DNA of 64,000 nucleotides from Macrobrachium rosenbergii (taxonomy: Eukaryota; Arthropoda; Malacostraca; Decapoda; Palaemonidae). The stretch spans positions 37,808,913-37,872,912 of the forward strand of contig NC_089753.1 in the NCBI RefSeq assembly GCF_040412425.1. The letters run 5' to 3'. Shown piece by piece: positions 1-10,348 of the stretch. Made by a program: the position numbers and the translations under genes. The notes beneath the pieces were generated by a model. That model worked only from the letters and a program-made list of their open reading frames with translations. It did no database searches and had not been told where the DNA came from. Each line of letters starts with the position of its first letter. Positions within the stretch are counted from its first letter, which is position 1.

Positions 1-140
1 ACTGAAAACCTTGACATCTCCACAAAGAAATTTGAAAGTTAGAGGTTCATTGTGCTAGTGATTTATATTCAGTTTCATTCTCTTTCATTCTCTGTCTGTC
101 TATCTATATATTGATCTATTTTTATATTTATGAATGTGTA

Positions 141-259
141 TACATGTAATTGTAATAGCCGCGATGCCCCCTTAACTTGTCGAATTCTTCGCGCCTTTTT
201 GGATACGCAAAGACTTCGAGAAGTTAAAGAGGGCACTGAATCTATTACAATTACATGTG
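141..259. mobile_element. Fold-back MITE-like hairpin element
   Basis: Two inverted arms of about 52 bp (142-193 and 205-258) are separated by about 11 bp. The outermost 17 bases, acatgtaattgtaatag, are perfectly mirrored at 242-258, and the inner arm matches with a few mismatches. There is no coding capacity. This is the shape of a small non-autonomous fold-back or MITE element. An RNA from either strand would form a long hairpin. The family is not recognised, and no target-site duplication could be set because an AT-rich tract lies just downstream. Confidence 0.6.
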
Positions 260-290
260 TATCTGGTAAACAGTGACCAGTAGATTCTAC

Positions 291-341
291 ATATATATAC
301 ATATATATAAGTATCTATATATACATATATATTATATATAA

Positions 342-396
<55 letters not shown>
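291..396. repeat. (TA)n microsatellite
   Basis: Interrupted TA/TATC repeat from 291 that becomes a pure TA run at about 344-396. The short open frames across it are repeat artefacts. Confidence 0.95.
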
Positions 397-398
<2 letters not shown>

Positions 399-705
399 AA
401 TAAAGGGAGAAAGAACTCTAATGCAACACCATGAAGGGAGAACGTGTGTACCTTAAAATCGCCGCCAATCAGCCACCCAGATGGCTCTCGAACAAACAAT
501 CATAAATGCATCAATAAATTGAGAAAGAAAGAAAGAAAGAAAGAGAGAAAGAAAGAAAGAAAGACAGGAGTGGAAGCGATAAGAAAAAGAAAAAGATTAT
601 CTTAAAACACGCCGCCGTGGCATATCCATCAAGTCCAACAGAGACGGACGTCCATCGTATCTCTCTTTGTAGATCCAAATTTAGAAAACCCAGCACCAGG
701 AGGTT

Positions 706-708
<3 letters not shown>

Positions 709-762
<54 letters not shown>
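709..762. repeat. (GA)n microsatellite
   Basis: Uninterrupted GA dinucleotide run on the + strand, followed directly by a G-rich block. Confidence 0.95.
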
Positions 763-768
<6 letters not shown>

Positions 769-815
769 ATGGGTGCAGAGAAGGGGAGGGGAGGGGAGGG
801 GGAGGGGAGGCGCGG
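763..815 (+). other. G-rich block with G-quadruplex potential
   Basis: At 783-808 five runs of four or five G are separated by single A bases. This satisfies the usual G-quadruplex pattern with one-base loops. It abuts the GA run, giving about 100 bp of polypurine. No gene is visible next to it, so no function is proposed. Confidence 0.6.
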
Positions 816-968
816 TAAGCACCCAAACCACACTTACGTCAGGTGGTCGCAACACACCTGGATTAGGGTTCAACGTCTATATATGGCTGAAAATTAAAAA
901 TATAAATATAAAATACACAAACACACACATTCTGCAAACACATACACATATATATGTATATAGATATA

Positions 969-971
<3 letters not shown>

Positions 972-1035
<64 letters not shown>
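972..1035. repeat. (TA)n microsatellite
   Basis: Pure TA run of about 64 bp. Confidence 0.95.
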
Positions 1036-1038
<3 letters not shown>

Positions 1039-1396
1039 TAAATAGGAGCTCTCCATGTTTTACAAACTGCATAATGTTCATAATATGTCATGTGCATCTG
1101 TTAAAGAAAATTACTTGCAGCTATAAAAGAAAATGACTGAACCCAACACATATCAGCACAAACCAAGGAAAGACACTGCTATAACGATGATGAATGCACT
1201 CAGACATACAAATGTAAACAATAGTCTACGACATAGATACATCCATAAAAACAAGTTTCCACAAATCGCCTAGTATATTTACGTACATATAAATGACTTT
1301 ACATACATTCATGTTACATAAAAAATCACATATATACGAATGTCCATATAACTATAAACATCTTTCATACAGACAAATACTAACATATAAATTTGT

Positions 1397-1420
1397 GAAA
1401 ATGCATACACATGCATTTTC
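1397..1420. repeat. Short perfect inverted repeat
   Basis: Ten-base perfect arms (gaaaatgcat / atgcattttc) around a 4-base loop. No neighbouring gene gives it a role. Confidence 0.5.
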
Positions 1421-1558
1421 GCCGGGCTTATAATAATTACAAACATACAACTGCCATGTCGGATGACATACAAAAGGTAATAAGGTAATATTTACGAGGC
1501 AGAAAAGTTAAATTGCCAGTTACATCGGCGGAGAGAAAGCGCAGATATTGATATACTT

Positions 1559-1625
<67 letters not shown>
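1559..1625. repeat. (GA)n microsatellite
   Basis: Near-pure GA run of about 67 bp. Confidence 0.95.
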
Positions 1626-1629
<4 letters not shown>

Positions 1630-1762
1630 GTATATATGGTTTCTGTTATGATTATACAAAGACCGCAGCATCATACCTCGTTCTAAATCATAATCAAACA
1701 ATTGACAACAGTAAAAATCATCGGGATTTATTAATGTGCAAGGGTTGTCATTTCTTGTACAG

Positions 1763-1765
<3 letters not shown>

Positions 1766-1823
<58 letters not shown>
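1766..1823. repeat. (GA)n microsatellite
   Basis: Pure GA run of about 58 bp. Confidence 0.95.
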
Positions 1824-1827
<4 letters not shown>

Positions 1828-2006
1828 TGTTACAACAGACTCGTAAAAGGGGTGCAATGTTGGTTTGCCAAATAACTATACATACAAGACTGACAAGGTG
1901 TCTGTAAAGATTGAAACTAGCGCTGATTTGAGAGTGAGATCTTAGCAGTTATTAATACTGTATGTTTACCTCTCCTCAATTTCTGCAACAGCTATAAAAC
2001 ACCATC

Positions 2007-2009
<3 letters not shown>

Positions 2010-2083
<74 letters not shown>
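2010..2083. repeat. (GA)n microsatellite
   Basis: Pure GA run of about 74 bp. Confidence 0.95.
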
Positions 2084-2086
<3 letters not shown>

Positions 2087-2372
2087 ACCTATGTGACAGG
2101 GAAGAAGATTGTAAGTGGCTACACTGGTCATAACAGCTGTTTTGATGAAAGTGTCTTCACCATCTGCAATGGCAATATATAACAAAAATAATACAAACAC
2201 ATCCAAAAAGAGTGTCTGTGCTTACGCTTAGGTTAATGCGTGCCACGGGGGTACTGAGGACACCGACGGTACCCGGTAATCTGTCCCACGATTACTGCAG
2301 ACGATACCAACTCCGAAACCAGACCCCTGATCTAAATCTCTCACCAAATAAGGTGGACGCGTGAAGGTTGTT

Positions 2373-2375
<3 letters not shown>

Positions 2376-2446
<71 letters not shown>
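2376..2446. repeat. (GA)n microsatellite
   Basis: Pure GA run of about 71 bp, followed by purine-rich sequence to about 2710. Confidence 0.95.
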
Positions 2447-2451
<5 letters not shown>

Positions 2452-2859
2452 TTGGGGGAATGGAGGGAGTCGGGATTGGGTTAGAAGGGGAGACGGAGTG
2501 GGAGGCCACGGTCGTTTTGTATTCCTAAAAACTGCCTGGTGAAGTGGTTGATTAATAGCAAGATTACTGAAGAGGATGAGGAGAAGAAAATGAGAACAAG
2601 AAGGAAGGGAGGCAGAAAAGATGAAGAGAACGAGGATGGAAAGGAATGAGAAAAACAGGGATAAGACAGGACGAACAAGAAGACACAGGAATGAGGAAAA
2701 CATGATCAGAGCGAGACGGCACGTCCCGCCCCCTCCCCCTTATCCTCAACTATAAATTCAACGTCTTAATTAAAGGGGCATTGCCATTTGTCTCCCAATG
2801 CCGACATCGACACAATTTTGCAAGTCAACCAGTGAAATCGTACACAGCCCTTCTTTCGC

Positions 2860-3160
2860 TTTTCGAATAAGGAAACCCTTCTCCAAATCTCGAAGGCCCA
2901 TTCCTTTAAAAATTGATTACTTCAAAAGTAAAGTCAGCATTCAGCCCTTTTTTCTATTCTGAGAAGTTCTTAAAGTCAGCTTTAAACCAATTCCTTTAAC
3001 AAAAGTCCATCGGTTGGTCTTATAGTTCACCTTTAAGCCCATCTCTTTACAATAAATCCCGATGCCACCTTCGAGCCGATTCGCTTGAAAAATTCTCTAG
3101 GTCAGCCTCGAACCAACTCATAAGCTCTGAAAATATTCCTCTACCTTAAAATCTCCTGTT
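2860..3160. repeat. Possible degenerate tandem array, unit about 50 bp
   Basis: Successive stretches share a loose pattern, roughly gtcagc..tt.aaccaattc followed by ctttaaaaa and a T/C-rich end. Examples begin near 2930, 2974, 3022, 3065 and 3103. Copies are strongly diverged, so this is read by eye and tentative. Confidence 0.3.
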
Positions 3161-3278
3161 AAAAGTGGGTGACTTCCTTAAGGCGCCTAGTGCGGATCAT
3201 GACACGAATCTTGTGCAAACTCCAGCACGGATCCTATCTAAAAGGCAATTACGATATTAATGACGCTAGCTTTAGTTA

Positions 3279-3280
3279 AA

Positions 3281-3338
<58 letters not shown>
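3279..3338. repeat. (AAT)n microsatellite
   Basis: Trinucleotide AAT run of about 60 bp. Confidence 0.95.
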
Positions 3339-3467
3339 TGGAAATACACAGATCTATGAAGGGTACAGGTATCTGGTTCAAGACGAACAATAATATGTAT
3401 ATGCAATAATGATGAAAACGATAGTATGAAACACCAGCAGCATATTAACACTAACAGCAACAACCTC

Positions 3468-3524
<57 letters not shown>
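3468..3524. repeat. (AAT)n microsatellite
   Basis: Second AAT run in the same phase, about 130 bp after the first. Confidence 0.95.
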
Positions 3525-3693
3525 TTGCACCAACGTTACAGAAAGAAAAATTCGTATATTTGACCTCCCGTCAACAGTCGCCTTCATTCTGCCACACACA
3601 TTTCAACTAGTTTTAACCATAAATAACAACACATAATGCAGATTTTATGGTAAAACTGAATTATGTGCCAACAAGATACCACGATATTTTGTG

Positions 3694-3696
<3 letters not shown>

Positions 3697-3742
<46 letters not shown>
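3697..3742. repeat. (GA)n microsatellite
   Basis: Pure GA run of about 46 bp. Confidence 0.95.
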
Positions 3743-3744
<2 letters not shown>

Positions 3745-4479
3745 AGCAGAACAAAACCCTGATTGAGTCATCGAAAACGAGACGTTTAACTTTTGCTAAT
3801 CTCGAGTCGTCACGAGAAACAGACACCTCTGTAACCTTAAGATACGAATCGCCTTTGTTTTCGTCCGCAGTGTTTTCCACGCAAACTCGTCTCTCCTTGT
3901 GTTCTCGTGAGGAGGCGCGGCACAGATTAACAAGCACACAACAGTCACTCTTTTAGCTCTGTCATAACAAGTTGCTGTGCGATACTGCGCTCTTTTGAAC
4001 AAGCCAGCAAAGCCATTTATCACACTCGTTATGTCACTCTGACGGCAGTCTACTGTTCTGTTAAGATGACAATTCGTCACTGAGATTTTTCGTCTGGCTT
4101 GACGTCTGGCTTATGTAGAGCACACTATTGGTAAATAAGAAGCTTTTCGTTGTTTGTTAAGGTATTACATTACGATATCCTTAAAGTAATTTTTATGAAG
4201 TACTGTAATTTTCTTTACTTTCTCCATAAACAACAACTTTTATACATGCGTTTACTGAGGTAGAAAAATAAAACTATCAACACAGCTCTTCATAACCAAA
4301 CGTAATTCCTTGAAAAATCGGAATTTTCTTCCATCAACCATGTTTACTTAGTTCTTACTGTTTCTGTTCAAGAGCCTCGTTTGTCATCATCTTATAACAG
4401 AAAATCTTCATAACAATCATCCTCATTTTTTCACTCATCTTGCTTTTCTCAGAGTGGAAGAGCTGGATATGGCTGCCTT

Positions 4480-4830
4480 TTTTTAGTTTTTTAATTGCCT
4501 GTCCGTCCGCCCTCAGATCTTAAAAACTACTGAGGCTAGACGGCTGCAAATTGGTATGTTGATCATCCACCCTCCCATCATCAAACATAACAAATTGCAG
4601 CCCTCTAGCCTCAGTAGTTTTTATTTTATTCAAGGTTAAAGTTAGCCATAATCGTGCGTCTGGAAACGATTGAACATGCCACCACCGGGCCGTGGTTAAA
4701 GCTTCATGGGCCGCGGCTCATACAGCATTATACCGATACCATCGAACGATAGATCTATTTACAGTGGCCTTGATTATACGCTGTAAAGAAAACGTGAGTG
4801 CGCCGAAGAAACTTCGGCGCATTTTTTACT
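4480..4830 (-). repeat. Dispersed decapod-type repeat with internal inverted arms
   Basis: It contains two mirrored arms of about 38 bp, 4522-4560 and 4584-4622, sharing ctactgaggctaga. It ends in a perfect 10-bp stem-loop at 4799-4821 followed by a T run. I recognise the sequence type as a repeat seen often in decapod genomic clones, usually written in the opposite orientation; that is recall, not a search. There is no coding capacity. It is probably a non-autonomous element. Confidence 0.6.
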
Positions 4831-5385
4831 TGTTTATACATCCATGACGGTGTCTTTAAGTCAAATAAATACACAAACAAATTAAAAATTATAAAGATTG
4901 GGGTAATTGATACTATCTGTATTAATGCCGTATTAAGGCAGTAGGTGGCGATTGTAATAGACATGGGGTAACGATGATGACAATGATGATAACTATGACA
5001 GTTGAAAATAATTAAGATAATGGTCATGCCAAATGATGCTCTTAACAAATGAATCACACACGTGCAAAACGATAACATCCACAGAGCATCACCGCTCTCT
5101 ATTTTTCTTCTTCTTCAGAAGATCTCACGGCATCACACGCGAGGCACATCCTACTGACGAAGCAGTCTCCGTACTCATTAACAGGCCTAATGACATCGTT
5201 CGCCGGCTCGTTACGACCCGATTAGTTTATATAAACACCCAAGGAACTCTTGCATTCCGCACAACCACATAAATACAGAGATAACGAGATGCAGCGTCCA
5301 AGGTCTCGCGGTCATTCAGGGTGGTGGATGCTCGGTCACCTTGCTCGTTTCTCGGGTCTCGTTGTGACCCGTAATCGATCATACC

Positions 5386-5633
5386 ATACTGCCATAAAAT
5401 GGAAGACTGTTGTATCTGCAAAAATACAAAACTGAGAAAAATGGTAGATACTGCAGTTTTCCCTTGCCTCAGTACTGATTTTGCAGATACTGCAAATGGG
5501 ACCCCCTAAATAGAGCATTGAAGAACCATTCTGAAACTGCATAAACTTGTGTATTAGTTTCACGAACCGAATAGGTGGCATATCTCAATTTCGAAAATTT
5601 TGCAGATATGGCAGTTTTCCATTTTAGGGCAGC
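5386..5633. mobile_element. Non-autonomous TIR element (MITE-like)
   Basis: Terminal arms of about 36 bp, left 5386-5424 and right 5596-5633, are inverted copies built around taaaatgga and atctgcaaaa with a few mismatches. The interior, about 170 bp, has no credible reading frame and itself carries further tgcagatac/gtagatactgca fragments. The total of about 250 bp fits a MITE. Confidence 0.55.
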
Positions 5634-5873
5634 ATACTCCTAAGGTCTGTCGCAAGTTATGAAGCACTGTAACGTCCTTTCGCTCCCGGCTAGCCTACAT
5701 GGCTTTCAGTCACTTACTTTTCATTCGTCACCTCTGGTCTCTCTTCCAACTTAGCTGTTCATCTTCTTTAACTTTTCCTCGCTCAAATTTTCACCTTTCA
5801 GAACAATTCAAATCCTTCGGCCAAGCCCTATGCGAACTCAAAGAAATAACTCGACTGTCTCATTAAACTACTA

Positions 5874-5927
<54 letters not shown>
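5874..5927. repeat. (AAT)n microsatellite
   Basis: Trinucleotide AAT run of about 54 bp. Confidence 0.95.
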
Positions 5928-5928
<1 letters not shown>

Positions 5929-8574
5929 CAACGGTAGCTTATGCACAAGATGTCCCTTTCTTTCACTGGTGGTCACCCATCCAAGTGCTTACCTGACCCA
6001 ATCCTGCAAAACTCAACAACCGACACCCCCGCGGTGAAACAAAGAAGTTACTGAAAACAAGTGGAGTCCAGATCCTAAACAAAGGAGTTGCTATTATCTT
6101 GGAAACAGAATAACTTGATTTCATCACAACCTAGACACAAGAGAATGGCTGAGGGTAGATTCGTTTATATTAAACCAATTACAGAAACTTTAAGCATTTT
6201 GGGAGCCTTGTGCGAGCGACAGTAGATCAAAATGAAGCCTGAAATCCAACGGAGTAAACAAGTACGGAACTGGATTAAGATCAAGAGGAGTACTCCTTCT
6301 GATCAAACTTGACAGCAGCTAAGTATCAACGCAAATATTCATGGATAAAATGGAAAACACTGCCGAGAACTTTTGAATGTCTAATGGCCACGTGACGTAT
6401 ACACAAGAATTCCAAGTAAAAGAAAATTGATTTCGATGCAGCGTAAATAAAGAAAACTGATTCACTGATTAAAAGAGTACTCGAAACTACTGGTAAAACG
6501 GAAAGTTGCTTTTATTACGATTAGGATTTTGAGAAACCTGGTTAAATACAGCTTAATTCGCAAGCAAACACTCAATCTGGAAGAATTTATAGGAGCACCT
6601 AGACATAAGAAAGATAAAGAGGAAAAAAATTAAAAAGCAATAATGCGATTAAGAAAGTGATGTATTAGAACAAAAGACTGGCTTCGAGGGAAGATGACCA
6701 GACCTAGCAAGCCATGCTTTAAAGAGGAAAGACACCCTTAATTTTGGTAGGGGATAAAGGAAATTTAGAGAACTTCTAGGGGATACTGATAATATATCTA
6801 AGATGTAAAGAAGGGCTCTGAATGAGAAAAAAATATGAGCGATGAAGAAAGGCAATTTTTTTTTACAAGAATTGGCTGTATTTACTTTGACTGAGGAAGG
6901 TGCAGGGGATGAAAAAGGTAAGGTAAGATAAGAGAAGGGCTAATTTATATAACGGTTAAGGTTCCTTGACCTGGGCTAAACAAAATGTATGGGATGACAT
7001 AAGGTATGTTACCGCAAAGAGCAGAGTAATAATTTCAACACAGTCGGAGAGAGGGATTAAGGAAATTTCAACTCGGAGTGTGCGAAGAAAGTTTAGCATT
7101 GGATGAATGACAAAATAAGATGATTTTAAAAAACAGACACCATAAGTTTAATGTCGGAAAGTTAATAGGTTAAAGCTGTTGATACCGAAAACCGGAAAAT
7201 GGAAGTAGCTGACCCTTACTAAAGATTAAGTGTAAATGCGGCAAATACCATGAGAATGAGTGACAGGGATAAGGATAGGACAAAAAAAAAAGGAAAGCTG
7301 TAAAGAGAATATCTTTAAAGATAAGAACAAGATCAGAGGCAAAATGTTGGTGTCAAGCCGAGGGATGACAAGAGGTGACGAGTGACTGTTCAGAGAATGG
7401 TGACTTCACACAGATGACTTACAGATGCTGAGATTGCCATGCAGATATTCAAAACAACAAATCTCTAGCTAAAATATAAAAAACAAAGTAGCTCACCTGA
7501 CCTCTGATTATATATAAACGAACCATCCAATCAGTGCAACTGTAACAGCAACCATTACATGATTCGCAGAGAATCTATGAATGCCAATCAAGAGTTCAAA
7601 TCTGATGTGGTGCAATCAGACTCAGATGTAAAAACCGATAGAGCCAATTTAAATGGCTGGGAATGAATACCAAGTCTACCAATCATAAAATATGATTTAC
7701 TGCAATGTATATATTTGCTGTATATATCTGGTTGTTCAATAACTTTTGTTAGTTTTGAGCCTTTGTTTATACAATAACAGAATGTAAAAGGATTTCTTGT
7801 AATAAAAAAAAAATTATTTGGTAGAAGGAAAAAAAATCATAAAATACTGTGCTATCTCCCTGACTGGTTTCTCGATCTGCAATTACACTGTGTGCCATTA
7901 TGTAAGGTCTGGTAGAAAAGGGGGCTGGGGGTTGGGAACACGGGGCAGATCCTTTAAGTTCTCTTTTAACTTTACTTCAATGCAGAAAACTGTTGAATAT
8001 GAGTAAACCAAGTTTTTCTTGTTCTCTTTTCCATGTGGACAATAACTCAATTAATGTTTCGTTTCGTTGATTTACTGTGAGTTTCGTCCTGTGAGTTTTA
8101 TAGAAAAATACCTAGCTGCCTGCTAAACAATTTAAGGGCCGTACTACTCAATGTGGAGTCATTTAAATTCTACTCTATATAAAATGATCCTACATGTACC
8201 ATCACTTATACAGGGTTTCGCAAACTCGTTTACATAGGGAACTTCAATCACTCTACTGTTTTAACAAAGAAACAATTCTATTCAACAGTTTAAATAGGAA
8301 AAGTTTCCTTTCATGGGGCTGATTATAAAATACTGTTCAATTTCAAAGTTTACTAAATGATAAGATTTTCATTTTATCACTAATTAAAATCCAGAGTTTG
8401 ACTACCATTATAAATAAATAAGGACAACTACAGCCCACCACTTCGTTAAAGAGACAGTCCTTCATAATTCATCCCAAAAAATCTTTCAATTCAGGGAGTC
8501 TTTCAACCCTTCTACTAAACGGGGCGCATCATTTGCATCCCAGTCACACATGAAATAAGGACCTTTTACTGAAT
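5928..8574. other. Unassigned intergenic sequence
   Basis: AT-rich, with purine-rich stretches at about 6200-7400. Only short open frames with no family resemblance. I see no gene or RNA here. Confidence 0.5.
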
Positions 8575-8880
8575 TGAATAGAATTGAACAGAATATATAG
8601 AATTTAGGCCAAAGGCCAAGCACTGGGACCTATGAGGTCATTCAGCGCTGAAATGGAAACTGACGGTAAGGTCTGAAAGGTGCAACAGGAGGAAGACCTC
8701 GCAGTAGCACTATAAATCAATCGTTAGGAGAGGGTGGAGAGTAAGAGGAAAGAAAGAGAATATGAAAGGAGGTACAGTAAAAGGAACGAAACGGGTTGCA
8801 GCACCTGCAAAGAACCTAAGTAATGCCTACAGTGCACCACATGAGGTGCACTGACGGCACTAACCCTCTACGGGGTGGAC
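8575..8880 (+). repeat. SINE-like dispersed repeat common in decapods
   Basis: The block starting near gaattgaacagaatatatag, with ggccaaaggccaagcactgg and a gaggtcattcagcgctgaaa core, ends in a gtgcac/gtgcactgacgg palindromic region. I recognise it from memory as a high-copy repeat of decapod genomes. It has no open frame. Its class (SINE or MITE) is not settled by the sequence. Confidence 0.6.
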
Positions 8881-8929
8881 CCTTTACTCGTTCCAGCCAT
8901 TCTGTCACCTAAGTATTTGAAAATATCCA

Positions 8930-9580
8930 CTCCGACAAATAGGGAATATTTCATTTCATCTATTGCATTAAATGAGGAGCTCTCAAATGTGTCCACATCA
9001 TTAAATAAGGCGTATTTCAGTCCATTATGTTTAATAATGAGCTCCACAATCCATTAATTCCAAAAATAATTACTTCAATTCATTCACCCCATTTAACAAG
9101 GAGCACTTGCCTATATGACACCTACTTCATTAAATATGGAGTCTTTGACTCCACCCATTTCATTTTTACCGGCTAGTTGCATTACCATATTTCCACTCCA
9201 CCCATTACACAATTTTTTTTAATCACTACATGTATCTCATTAAATAACGAGAATTGAATGCTAAGTATTTCAACTTTAAACTATTTAAAACTAAAATACG
9301 AAGCATTTAAATCCATGCATTCCATTATATTATTCCCTCTATCGCATTATTCAGGAATACTCCACTCCATGAATTCCATTACATAAAGAATTGCAGTCAC
9401 TGCTTCTTATAAATATGGAGTATTTCATTTCAAGAATTAGAGCCCTTCATTCTATTCCACTAAATAGGGGGCTTTATATTCTATGAATTTCATTAAATAT
9501 GGAGCATTCCATAAAATATGAAGTATTTAATTTCATTAAATTCCATTCAATAAGGAAAATTTTATCCAAGGCATTCAACT
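8930..9580. repeat. Degenerate minisatellite-like array
   Basis: The pattern cattaaat(a/g)aggag or cattaaatatggag, followed by catttca or attcca, recurs at about 40-60 bp intervals. Examples are near 8965, 8999, 9030, 9092, 9130, 9235, 9470, 9490 and 9535. The copies are strongly diverged, and related fragments may extend back to about 8140. It looks like an old tandem array. Confidence 0.45.
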
Positions 9581-10281
9581 AGAAATCCCCCTTGACTTGA
9601 TCTAAACACAACAACGGTCTGTCTGACACACGTCTTGAAATTGTGGATAACCCCTTTCTTGCGTTTATACTAAGATGGCCTCGTGCCATCACGGATAATT
9701 GCTCTTAAAACCACACGTGATCATGTCAACGGAAAAACTCTTTATATATATGTGCTGGTGGCTGAGGTGTGTGTGGTGGGGGGATGGAAGGGGAGATGGG
9801 TTAGCCTAAGTAGGGTGGAATATTGGACAAGCGACTGACTCGCCACGGCCAAGCACCCAGTTAGTCCCTTATAAAGCTTCCTACACATTGCAGCTCTTTT
9901 GTTCTTTTAAGATGAACACCCCTGGCCTTTCTTGTATCAACACCATTATTATCATTATTATCATCATTATCGTTACCTCTCGTTCATCACTACCACCTCT
10001 AATCACCCACACAGGGGATTAGAAGACCAGCGCCATCCTCAAATTCTATAGCTCCACAAACAGGAGTCTCTCCGATTATCATCTATCTTCTCTTTTTTAT
10101 ATCTTTTTTGTTACATCCTTCTGTTTGATATCTTCATCGGAGAATAAGGCCGTGATATGCAATTTTGGCCAGCCAGTCCATAAAAGCTAGCACCCGTCAT
10201 TATCGTCCGCTTTCGGCATGCAAATGTTTACCCTCGAATCTCTGTGATCATCTGGGAAAAATACGAGTTGATGTGCCGCGT

Positions 10282-10283
<2 letters not shown>

Positions 10284-10346
<63 letters not shown>
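10284..10346. repeat. (GA)n microsatellite
   Basis: Pure GA run of about 63 bp. Confidence 0.95.

Positions 10347-10348
<2 letters not shown>

Noticed and set aside
511..873. Open frames of poly-Ser/Leu across GA/TC runs
   Set aside because: They are translations of dinucleotide microsatellites with no splice or domain support; the same applies at 1627, 1976, 2228, 2341, 10187 and 10281.
863..1097. Tyr/Ile-repeat frames over TA runs
   Set aside because: Artefacts of (TA)n; also at 172, 16150, 16204, 18774 and 18909.
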